A DNA stretch of 64,000 bases from contig NZ_JARQXA010000002.1 in assembly GCF_029543155.1 (NCBI RefSeq), forward strand, positions 186,001 through 250,000, read 5' to 3'. Every line of letters begins with the position of its first letter. The first letter of the stretch is position 1. Shown piece by piece: positions 33,739 through 40,833 of the stretch. Made by a program: the position numbers and the translations under genes. Source of the DNA: Sphingomonas sp. HITSZ_GF (lineage in GTDB: Bacteria; Pseudomonadota; Alphaproteobacteria; Sphingomonadales; Sphingomonadaceae). The notes beneath the pieces are model-generated. The model saw only the letters and a program-made list of their open reading frames with translations. It was not told the origin of the DNA and ran no database searches.

Positions 33739-34629
33739 ATGGAAAACTTCGCAAGCCCGGCGCGCAAGCTCGTCGCGGAAATGACCGAGGCCGCCGCCAA
33801 CACCCCCGTTCGCGCCGTTGCCTTCCAGGGTGCCCCCGGCGCCAACTCGCACATCGCCGTGCGCGAAGCCTTTGCCGAGGGCCTGCCGCTTCCCTGCTTT
33901 TCGTTCGAGGACGCGATCGACGCGGTGAAGGAAGGCCGTGCCGGCTGCGCGATGATCCCGATCGAGAATTCGCTGCACGGCCGCGTCGCCGACATCCATT
34001 TCCTGCTGCCCGAATCGGGGCTGTCGATCATCGGCGAGCATTTCCTGCCGATCCGCTACGGACTGATGGGCATCGGCCCGGTCGAAGGCGTCCGCCAGGC
34101 GATGAGCCATCCCCAGGCGTTGGGCCAGTGCCGCCACTGGCTGAAGGCGCAGGGCATCCAGCCGCTCGCCTATCCCGACACCGCCGGCGCCGCCGCGGTG
34201 GTGGCCGAGAATGGCGATGCCAGCGTCGCCGCGCTGGCGCCGCCGGGCGCGGCGGAGCTCTACGGCCTGAAGATGCTGGGCGAGGACATCGCCGATGCCG
34301 AGCACAACATGACCCGCTTCGTGATCCTGGCGCGCGAGCCGCTTGCGGCCGAGATCGACGGGCCGGCAATGACCACCCTCGTCTTCGAAGTGAAGAACGT
34401 CCCCGCCGCGCTCTACAAGGCGCTGGGCGGCTTCGCGACCAACGGCGTCAACATGACCAAGCTGGAGAGCTACCAGCGTGGCGGCAGCTTCGCGGCGACC
34501 GAATTCTATGCGGACATCGTCGGCAGCCCTGCCGAGGCACCGGTCGCCCGCGCGCTCGAGGAGCTGAAGTTCCACACCAAGTGGATGCGCGTGCTCGGCA
34601 CCTATCCGCAGGCGCGCGAGCGGGCATAG
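33739..34629 (+). CDS. pheA: Prephenate dehydratase
   Basis: The 296-residue single-function enzyme makes phenylpyruvate for phenylalanine. The catalytic domain shows FQGAPGANSHIAVREAF, MIPIENSLHGRVADIHFLL and NMTRFVILAR, whose Thr-Arg-Phe is the catalytic motif. The C-terminal ACT domain has GGFATNGVNMTKLESY, which binds phenylalanine for feedback. There is no fused chorismate mutase; a separate one is at 49165. The 120-base gap after it holds a repeat and the promoter of the XRE gene. Confidence 0.95.
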   Translation: MENFASPARKLVAEMTEAAANTPVRAVAFQGAPGANSHIAVREAFAEGLPLPCFSFEDAIDAVKEGRAGCAMIPIENSLHGRVADIHFLLPESGLSIIGEHFLPIRYGLMGIGPVEGVRQAMSHPQALGQCRHWLKAQGIQPLAYPDTAGAAAVVAENGDASVAALAPPGAAELYGLKMLGEDIADAEHNMTRFVILAREPLAAEIDGPAMTTLVFEVKNVPAALYKALGGFATNGVNMTKLESYQRGGSFAATEFYADIVGSPAEAPVARALEELKFHTKWMRVLGTYPQARERA

Positions 34630-34637
34630 CCGCACCG

Positions 34638-34676
34638 CAAAGTACAGGAAGTACACGCCCGGACGCGCTTTCCGGC
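34638..34676 (+). repeat. 39-base 3'-end repeat, copy 2
   Basis: Starts CAAAGTACAGGAAGTACACG and ends CTTTCCGGC; CCGGA and TCCGG form a stem over a 7-base loop. It begins eight bases after the pheA stop. It aligns without gaps to 23501-23539. Confidence 0.6.
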
Positions 34677-34691
34677 ATGGGCGGAGCCTGC

Positions 34692-34726
34692 TTGACTCGC
34701 GTGATGAATCGTTGTGTATAGACAAC
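34692..34726 (+). promoter_or_regulatory. Sigma-70 promoter with overlapping operator for the XRE gene
   Basis: TTGACT at 34692-34697, a 17-base spacer and TGTATA at 34715-34720 make a near-consensus housekeeping promoter. GTTGT (34711-34715) and ACAAC (34722-34726) form an inverted repeat over the -10 box. Repression by the XRE protein itself is the simplest reading. Transcription should start near 34727. Confidence 0.7.
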
Positions 34727-34749
34727 ATATCGTCATTCGAGTCGCCAAA

Positions 34750-34992
34750 TTGCCGCAGATCCACAATCGCATTGCCCTGTTTCGCGCCGAACGCGGGATG
34801 AGCCGGCGCGAACTTGCCGAAGCGGTGGGGGTGAACCCCCAGACGATCGGCTATCTCGAGCGCGGCGACTACAGCCCCAGCCTGGAGCTGGGCATGAAGA
34901 TCGCCGCGGTGTTCGGTGCGCCCGTCGAGCTGCTGTTTTCCTTCACCCCCTTCGAATCGGTCGCGGCGGCACTTCGCCGGGCGGCCGAGTGA
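34750..34992 (+). CDS. Small XRE-family transcriptional regulator
   Basis: The 80-residue protein is a single Cro/CI helix-turn-helix: IHNRIALFRAERGMSRRELA, then VNPQTIGYLERGDYSPSLEL, the recognition region. It matches the short regulators often paired with a membrane protein. The start is not ATG: TTG at 34750 is chosen because the strong promoter predicts transcription from about 34727, which rules out the GTG at 34714. Its TGA overlaps the GTG of the membrane protein. Confidence 0.8.
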   Translation: MPQIHNRIALFRAERGMSRRELAEAVGVNPQTIGYLERGDYSPSLELGMKIAAVFGAPVELLFSFTPFESVAAALRRAAE

Positions 34993-35513
34993 GCGCGGAG
35001 CTTCGCATGTCCCGTTTCAACCAACGCCTTTTCGCCAGCCTCGACGCCGCGGCCGAGCATACCGGCGTGCCCCGCCTCGCCCGGCGGGACATACGCCGGC
35101 GGCACCTGCGCTGGCTGCCGATCGTTGCGCTGGCGATAGCGATCGGCGGCTGGACCTGGGGCCTGGTGCGGCCGGACCGGGCGTATCTCGGCTATGCGGC
35201 GATCTCGGTGGGATTCGCGATCGCGGCGTTCCTGCCGATCTTCGGGCCGATCAAGCCCTGGGGCGGCGGCAAGCTGGCCGACGAATATGACCGCCAGGTG
35301 CGCCAGCGCGCCTTTCTCTACGGCTTTGCGACAGTGACCTTCGCGGCCTTTGGCGGCATCTGGCTGCTGCTCGCGCTCGCGCTGCTCGACAATTGGAGCC
35401 GCGAGGCGCTGATCACCCAGATCGCCTATTTCGACTATCTGCTGTTTGTCCTCTATTTGGCCGTGCCGACGCTGCAGGCGAGCTGGGCGACGCGGCCGGT
35501 GGAAGAGGATTGA
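34989..35513 (+). CDS. Membrane protein paired with XRE regulator
   Basis: A 174-residue protein with a basic soluble start of about 35 residues (two Arg-rich patches) and four membrane segments in two hairpins (about 44-62, 67-86, 108-130 and 142-162). I do not recognise the domain. The GTG at 34989 overlaps the XRE stop (GTGA), so translation is coupled; an ATG at 35007 would shorten it by six residues. Such pairs are often self-contained regulatory units in which the membrane partner is the regulated product. Confidence 0.65.
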   Translation: MSAELRMSRFNQRLFASLDAAAEHTGVPRLARRDIRRRHLRWLPIVALAIAIGGWTWGLVRPDRAYLGYAAISVGFAIAAFLPIFGPIKPWGGGKLADEYDRQVRQRAFLYGFATVTFAAFGGIWLLLALALLDNWSREALITQIAYFDYLLFVLYLAVPTLQASWATRPVEED

Positions 35514-35528
35514 GGGGCAAGCCTGAGC

Positions 35529-35555
35529 GTTCCCCCGGCTTTCGCCGGGGAACAG
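35529..35555. repeat. Single palindromic unit, TTCCCCCGG type
   Basis: CGTTCCCCCGGCTTTCGCCG with the following GGGGAACAG forms one hairpin between convergent genes. It could also help end transcription from both sides. Confidence 0.6.
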
Positions 35556-35561
35556 CTTTCT

Positions 35562-36425
35562 TCAGGCGCCTTCCACCCAGACCGTGAGCAGGCTGTGCGC
35601 GATGGCGTAGCGCGGCGGGCCGAGAAAAGGCGCGGCAGGATCGCGGGCGAGCGCCTGCTGCACCTCCTCGCGGGTGAACCAGCGGGCATCCTCCAACTCG
35701 TTGGCATCGATCCGGATATCGTCGTTCAGCGCCTCGCCGATGCAGGCGACCATCAGCGACGACGGGAAGGGCCAGGGCTGGCTGGCGACGTAGCGGACCG
35801 CGCCGATGCGGATGCCCGACTCCTCGCAGGTCTCGCGGCGCACCGCTTCCTCGATCGATTCGCCGATTTCGAGGAAGCCGGCCAGCGCCGAATAGCGGCC
35901 CTGCGGCCAGCTTGGCTGGCGCCCGAGCAGCACCTGGTCACCGCGCTCGGCGAGCATGATCACCACCGGCTCGACCCGGGGGAAATGCTCGGCGCCGCAA
36001 TTCGGGCAGTGGCGGGACCAGCCGGCATGCGCGACGCGGGTGGGCGCACCGCAATTGGCGCAGAAGCGGTGGCGGCCGTGCCAGAAGACCAGGCTGCGCG
36101 CCGCGGCATAGTTGGCGGCATCGGGCGCGGCGAAGCGATCGAGCATCGCGAACATCGCCGGCGAGCGGCCAGTCGGCACCGGCTCGCCCTCGGGCCAGGC
36201 CGAGACGAAGCGCGGCACCCCCGCCTCATAGCCTAGGAAGAGCAGCTCGCCCCGCGCTTCGGCGAGATCGGTCCACCCCAGCCGGCCCTCCTCGTCCAGG
36301 ATCGGATCGAGCCCGTCGAGCAGAAGCAGCCGCGCGCCCGGATCGGCCAGTGCCGCCTCGAGCAGCGCCGGCTCGTGGCGGACGCGATCGGCGCGATCGA
36401 GCGTGTTGCCGGTGAAGCCGATCAC
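35562..36425 (-). CDS. nudC: NADH pyrophosphatase (RNA deNADding) NudC
   Basis: The 287-residue Nudix enzyme has an N-terminal domain, a zinc ribbon (CANC and CPNC, about residues 119-138) and the Nudix box GFLEIGESIEEAVRRETCEESGI in the 150-220 region, then the NudC-specific ASQPWPFPSSLM. NudC splits NADH and removes NAD caps from RNA. The start is GTG at 36425, overlapping the TGA of the upstream serine hydrolase (GTGA), which points to coupled translation. Confidence 0.93.
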   Translation of the reverse strand: MIGFTGNTLDRADRVRHEPALLEAALADPGARLLLLDGLDPILDEEGRLGWTDLAEARGELLFLGYEAGVPRFVSAWPEGEPVPTGRSPAMFAMLDRFAAPDAANYAAARSLVFWHGRHRFCANCGAPTRVAHAGWSRHCPNCGAEHFPRVEPVVIMLAERGDQVLLGRQPSWPQGRYSALAGFLEIGESIEEAVRRETCEESGIRIGAVRYVASQPWPFPSSLMVACIGEALNDDIRIDANELEDARWFTREEVQQALARDPAAPFLGPPRYAIAHSLLTVWVEGA

Positions 36426-37705
36426 TTCGAGATATCGGCGTAGATCGCCTTGGAGACTTCGCGCTTCAGCGGCGTGTCGCCGAACAGGTTGATCATCGCG
36501 ACGCCGCGCACCTTGTGGACCGGATCGACCCAGGCGATCGTGCCGGCGGCGCCGCCCCAGCCGAACGTGCCCTTGCCCGGCCCGCCGGGCATGTCGTTGA
36601 GATAGACCGAGCCGCCGGCGCCAAAGCCCATCTGCACGCCGGTATCCCTCGCAGTCTCGTTGAGGAGCGACGTGTCGGTGCCGGCCGGCAGCAGGTTCGA
36701 CATGGCGAGCGCCACGGTTTCGGGCTTGAGGATGCGGGCGCCGTCGAGTTCGCCGCCGTTCAGCAGCATGTGGAGGAACCGGTCATAGTCGCGCGCCGAC
36801 ATGACCAGGCCCGCGCCGCCATAGGGGAATTCGGGCTTCTTCAGATAGATCGAGCCGGCAGCCGGATCGGCGGGCACGCGGGCGGCGCCCATGAAGACAT
36901 AGTTGCTGGCGAAATTGCCGACCTTGTCCGCCGGCACGGTCCAGTAGCTCTGGTCCATCCCGAGCGGCTTGAAGATGCGCGTGTTGACGAACTGATCGAA
37001 GGGCATGCCGCCGGCGACCTCGATCACCCGGCCAAGGATATCGAGCCCGATCGAATAGCTCCACTTCGCGCCGGGCTCGGCGATCAGCGGCAGCGAGGCG
37101 GTGCGGTTGGCGAATTCCTCGAGGCTGTCCGGACGGAGCGGCGCCATCTGCGCCTCGAGCTGGACGTTCACCTGGGCCGGGTTGATGCCGAGCCGGTTAT
37201 ACTCGTCGAGCAGCGGGCCCTTGGTGATGATGTTGTAGCCCAGGCCCGCAGTGTGGGTGAGCAGGTTGCGCACCGTGATCGGCCGCGTCGCCGGGCGCGT
37301 GGTCAGGTCCTTGGCCGGATCGACCAGCACCTTCATGTCCTTGAACGCCGGGATGAAGTCGCTGATCGGCTGGTCGAGCTTGAGCTTGCCTTCCTCGACC
37401 AGGATCATCGCGGCGATACCGGTGATCGGCTTGGTCATCGAATAGACGCGCCACAGGCTGTCGATATCGGCCTTGTGCGCGCTGGCCTCTTCGGAGACGC
37501 GGCCTTCGCTGACCACGGTCACCGTGCCATCACCGCGGCCCGAGACGATGACGATGCCGGGCACCTTGCCTTCGGCGACATAGCGTTTGGCGAGCGCCGT
37601 CTCGGCGGAGACGTTGGGCGTGGCGGGCGGCGGCGGAGCGGTCTGCGCGAGTGCGGGCGACGCCAGCGCCGCCAGGCCAAAGCCGAAACCGATCAGACCG
37701 CGCAT
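36422..37705 (-). CDS. Exported beta-lactamase-fold serine hydrolase
   Basis: The 427-residue protein has a signal peptide (ending ALAQ) and a class C beta-lactamase/esterase fold: SMTK (the nucleophile Ser in VYSMTKPITG), a YSI motif (KWSYSIGLDILG) in place of YxN, and FGWGGAAGT near the C-terminus. Such enzymes (family VIII esterases, DD-peptidase-like) act on esters or cell-wall links; antibiotic resistance is not implied. Its first 13 bases overlap the end of mutY and its end overlaps nudC, so the three genes form one tight unit. Confidence 0.85.
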   Translation of the reverse strand: MRGLIGFGFGLAALASPALAQTAPPPPATPNVSAETALAKRYVAEGKVPGIVIVSGRGDGTVTVVSEGRVSEEASAHKADIDSLWRVYSMTKPITGIAAMILVEEGKLKLDQPISDFIPAFKDMKVLVDPAKDLTTRPATRPITVRNLLTHTAGLGYNIITKGPLLDEYNRLGINPAQVNVQLEAQMAPLRPDSLEEFANRTASLPLIAEPGAKWSYSIGLDILGRVIEVAGGMPFDQFVNTRIFKPLGMDQSYWTVPADKVGNFASNYVFMGAARVPADPAAGSIYLKKPEFPYGGAGLVMSARDYDRFLHMLLNGGELDGARILKPETVALAMSNLLPAGTDTSLLNETARDTGVQMGFGAGGSVYLNDMPGGPGKGTFGWGGAAGTIAWVDPVHKVRGVAMINLFGDTPLKREVSKAIYADISK

Positions 37706-38763
37706 AGCACTCTCCCGAATGTCCTGGCCGCCTTGGCGAAGACGGTGGGCAATCCGGCCGATTCGAGATCGGCGACCGGCCACCATTCGCCCGCGACGGC
37801 GGCGCCTGCATGCTCCGCGATTGTTGCAGCTGCAAGAGCGACGTCGAGATTGAAATGGGTGAATCCGTGGCTGACGGTTTCATCCAGCACGCGCCATTCG
37901 GCCGCCGCCGGCGCGCCTTCCAGGCCGGGCGGCGAATCGGTCCAGGGGCCGGTGGGCAGTGCGCGCATCCCGCCGAGCAGCCCCTTGTCCGGACGGCGGA
38001 CGAGCAGCACCTTGCCGCCGCGCTCGAGCCAGAACATCGTGCCGTGGCGCTGCGGCTTGGGCGGCTTGGCGGCCTTGATGGGGAAGCGCTCGGGCGCGCC
38101 GGAGGCGAAGCCGTCGCAATCCTCGCGCAACGGACACAGCAGGCACTTCGGGGAGCGCGCGGTGCAGATGCCGCTGCCGAGATCCATCATCGCCTGGGCG
38201 AAATCGCCCGCGCGCGCATCGGGGGTGATCGAATCGGTCAGCGCATAGATCCGGGCCTTCGCGCCGGGCAGCGCCTCCTCCACCGCGAACAGCCGCGAGA
38301 CGACGCGCTCGACATTGGCGTCGACCACCACCGCACGCCGGCCAAAGGCGATCGCGGCGATCGCCGCCGCGGTATAGCCGCCGACGCCGGGCAGCGCGCG
38401 CAGGCCCGCCTCGGTGTCCGGAAACGCGCCGCGCCGCGCCACTTCGCGGGCGCAGGCAAGCAGGTTGCGGGCACGCGCATAATAGCCGAGCCCCGCCCAG
38501 GCGGCCATCAGATCGGCATCCTCGGAGGCGGCGAGCGCCTCGACGCTCGGCCAGCTCCGGGTGAACTTGCCGAAATAGGGGATGACGCTGGCGACCTGGG
38601 TCTGCTGGAGCATCACTTCGGAGAGCCAGACGCGATAGGGATCGGGCGCATTGGCGCCCGGCCGCGCGCGCCAGGGCAAGTCGCGGGCGTTGCGGTCATA
38701 CCAGCGGAGCAGCGCGGCTGCGATTGCACGGGGGGCGATTGCGCGAGGGGCGTTGTCGGGCAC
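37693..38763 (-). CDS. mutY: A/G-specific adenine glycosylase
   Basis: The 356-residue repair enzyme removes A opposite 8-oxo-G. Features: WLSEVMLQQTQVASVIPYF, the helix-hairpin-helix LPGVGGYTAAAIAAIAFG with VVDANVERVVSRLF holding the catalytic Asp, the iron-sulfur loop CTARSPKCLLCPLREDC (four Cys with 6-2-5 spacing), and the C-terminal Nudix-like domain that reads 8-oxo-G. The start is GTG at 38763. It is divergent from dciA, 27 bases away, and overlaps the following serine hydrolase by 13 bases. Confidence 0.95.
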   Translation of the reverse strand: MPDNAPRAIAPRAIAAALLRWYDRNARDLPWRARPGANAPDPYRVWLSEVMLQQTQVASVIPYFGKFTRSWPSVEALAASEDADLMAAWAGLGYYARARNLLACAREVARRGAFPDTEAGLRALPGVGGYTAAAIAAIAFGRRAVVVDANVERVVSRLFAVEEALPGAKARIYALTDSITPDARAGDFAQAMMDLGSGICTARSPKCLLCPLREDCDGFASGAPERFPIKAAKPPKPQRHGTMFWLERGGKVLLVRRPDKGLLGGMRALPTGPWTDSPPGLEGAPAAAEWRVLDETVSHGFTHFNLDVALAAATIAEHAGAAVAGEWWPVADLESAGLPTVFAKAARTFGRVLCAV

Positions 38764-38790
38764 AGGGCCCTATGGCATGGGTTGGCGGAA

Positions 38791-39324
38791 ATGACGAAGC
38801 CCCCGCGTACCACCACTCGCCAGCCGGCTCCCGAGCCGCAGCGCGCACTGCGCCCCCGCGCAGTTTCCGAGCTGCTCCCCGATGTCGGCCGGGCCAGCTT
38901 CCGCAAGTTCGGCTTCGTCCAGCATTCGATCGTCAGCCGCTGGGCCGAGATCGTCGGCGCGCGCTATGCCCGCGTCTCGATCCCCGAATCGATCCGCTTC
39001 CCCCAGGGCAAGCGCGAGCAGGGCGTGCTCCACCTGATCGTCAGCGGTGCGCACGCCCCGACGATGCAGCATATCGCCCCCGAGATCGTCGAGCGGGTGA
39101 ACCGCTTCTTCGGCTATGCCGCGGTCGCCAAGCTGGCGATCCGCCACGGCCAGGTGAAGGCACCCGAAAAGGCCGCGCCGCCGCCCAGCCTGAAGCCGCT
39201 GAGCGAAGCGATGGGCGAGAGCCTGCGCGGCATCGCCGACCCTGAATTGAAGGCCGTGCTCGAGGCACTGGCCGCCGGCGTCGCCGCAAGCGACGAGAAG
39301 CCCAAGATCGGCCGGATAGACTGA
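38791..39324 (+). CDS. DciA-like protein (DUF721)
   Basis: The 177-residue protein has a basic N-terminal extension and the DUF721 domain: FVQHSIVSRWAEIVGARYA, then HLIVSGAHAPTMQHIAPEIV and RVNRFFGYAAVAKLAIRHG. DciA is the ancestral loader of the DnaB replicative helicase in bacteria without DnaC. The C-terminus beyond residue 140 is probably flexible. Its TGA overlaps the next ATG (TGATG), so the thiol-disulfide protein is translated together with it. Confidence 0.85.
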   Translation: MTKPPRTTTRQPAPEPQRALRPRAVSELLPDVGRASFRKFGFVQHSIVSRWAEIVGARYARVSIPESIRFPQGKREQGVLHLIVSGAHAPTMQHIAPEIVERVNRFFGYAAVAKLAIRHGQVKAPEKAAPPPSLKPLSEAMGESLRGIADPELKAVLEALAAGVAASDEKPKIGRID

Positions 39325-40037
39325 TGCGCACCCTGTTTGCACTTGCCGGCGCCGCGGCGCTGGCGCTGATCGGCGGCGCTTCGGCGCAGCAGGCGGCGAA
39401 GCCCGCGCCCAACTGGGAGTCGACCGTCACCGTCACGCCGCAGGGCGGCTATCGCCAGGGCAATCCCGATGCGCCGGTCAAGCTGGTCGAATATGGTTCG
39501 CGCGGCTGCCCCACCTGCGGCCGCTTCGCCGCCGAGGGCGTGCCGGCGCTGCGCCGCGACTATGTCGCCACCGGCAAGGTGAGCTACGAGTTCCGAGACT
39601 ATCTGATCCACGGGCCGCCCGACCTGGCGATGGCCGCGCTCAACCAGTGCGTGCCGACCGCGCGCTTCTTCCCGGTGCTCGACGCGCTGTTCGCCAACCA
39701 GCGCCAGTTCGAGGACAGGCTCGAGGCACTGGTGAAGAGCCAGCCGGCGCAGGTGAATGCCTGGCAGAAGCTGCCCATGCCGCAGATGGCGACCCGGTTC
39801 GCCGAGGCGATGGGGCTGATCGCCTTCATGAAGACGCAGGGCCTGCCCGAGGCGAAGGCGCGCCAGTGCCTGGCCGATCCCAAGCTGATCGCCCGCATCG
39901 CCAAGACCAATGCCGACGCGGTTACCATCTACAAGGTGGACAGCACCCCCACTTTCATCGTCAATGCGCGCAAGGTAAGCGCCTATAGCTGGGAGCGGCT
40001 GCTGCCCGAGCTATGGGCCAATGGCGCCTCGGATTAG
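39324..40037 (+). CDS. Periplasmic DsbA/DsbG-like thiol-disulfide protein (CPTC)
   Basis: The 237-residue protein has a signal peptide (LAGAAALALIGGASA) and a DsbA-like thioredoxin fold with the active site CPTC in LVEYGSRGCPTCGRF and cis-Pro loop VDSTPTFIVNAR. A helical insert holds one more Cys (LNQCVP) and another (ARQCLAD). The next gene is a close paralogue: LVEYGSR, FRDYLIHG and LPEAKARQCL are shared. Redox partners are not evident in the window. Confidence 0.85.
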   Translation: MRTLFALAGAAALALIGGASAQQAAKPAPNWESTVTVTPQGGYRQGNPDAPVKLVEYGSRGCPTCGRFAAEGVPALRRDYVATGKVSYEFRDYLIHGPPDLAMAALNQCVPTARFFPVLDALFANQRQFEDRLEALVKSQPAQVNAWQKLPMPQMATRFAEAMGLIAFMKTQGLPEAKARQCLADPKLIARIAKTNADAVTIYKVDSTPTFIVNARKVSAYSWERLLPELWANGASD

Positions 40038-40055
40038 TCTGGAGAAGAACTCGCT

Positions 40056-40808
40056 ATGCGTACCCTATTGGCCCTGGCCCTGACTCCGCTCCTCGCGCTC
40101 GCGGCCTGCGGCGGCGACGACAAGGGCAACAGCGCGGTCACCTCCGCCACCCCGGTCGCTGCGACGACGCCGCCCGCCGGCAAGGCGTGGACCGACATGA
40201 TCACCAAGACCAAGGACGGCGGCTATCTCCAGGGCAATCCGAACGCGCCGATCAAGCTGGTCGAATATGGCTCGCGCAACTGCCCCTATTGCGGGCTGTT
40301 CGGCCGCACCGCGCCCGAGCCGCTGCGCGCCAACTATATCTCGACCGGCAAGGTCAGCTGGGAATTCCGCGACTTCCTGATCCACGGCGCGCCCGATCTC
40401 GCCGCCGCGCTGCTCAACCAGTGCGTGCCCGACGAGAACTTCTTCCCGGTGCTCGACAAGTTCTTCGAGAACCAGGACGCGTTCCTGACCCGCACCGAGC
40501 AGCTCTACAAGACCAACCAGCCGCTGATCCAGCAGCTCCAGCAGCTGCCGCCGCCCCAGGCCGCGGTCGCCTTTGCCGAGCAGCTCGGCATGATCGACTT
40601 CATGAAGCAGAACGGCGTGCCCGAAGCCAAGGCGCGCCAGTGCCTGAGCGACAAGGCCAAGATCGACGAGATCGCCAAGGTCAATGCCGACGGCGCCACC
40701 GTCTATGGCGTCAACTCGACGCCGAGCTTCTTCATCAACGGCAAGAAGGTGGAAGCCGGCAGCTGGGAGCAGCTCGAGCCGCTGCTCAAGCAGGCCGGCG
40801 CGCGCTAA
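40056..40808 (+). CDS. Lipoprotein DsbA/DsbG-like thiol-disulfide protein (CPYC)
   Basis: This 250-residue paralogue of the previous gene has a lipobox (ALAAC, Cys near residue 18), so it is lipid-anchored, unlike its neighbour. The active site is CPYC in LVEYGSRNCPYCGLF and the cis-Pro loop is VNSTPSFFINGK. The same two extra Cys are conserved (LNQCVP and ARQCLS). CPYC is a glutaredoxin-like dipeptide, so the redox potential may differ from that of the CPTC protein. It lies 18 bases downstream, with smc 25 bases further on. Confidence 0.85.
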   Translation: MRTLLALALTPLLALAACGGDDKGNSAVTSATPVAATTPPAGKAWTDMITKTKDGGYLQGNPNAPIKLVEYGSRNCPYCGLFGRTAPEPLRANYISTGKVSWEFRDFLIHGAPDLAAALLNQCVPDENFFPVLDKFFENQDAFLTRTEQLYKTNQPLIQQLQQLPPPQAAVAFAEQLGMIDFMKQNGVPEAKARQCLSDKAKIDEIAKVNADGATVYGVNSTPSFFINGKKVEAGSWEQLEPLLKQAGAR

Positions 40809-40833
40809 CGCCGGGAACGGGGGCTAGGGCGCC

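Noticed and set aside
34714..34749. GTG at 34714 as start of the XRE regulator
   Set aside because: It lies inside the -10 box of the predicted promoter, upstream of the expected transcript start.
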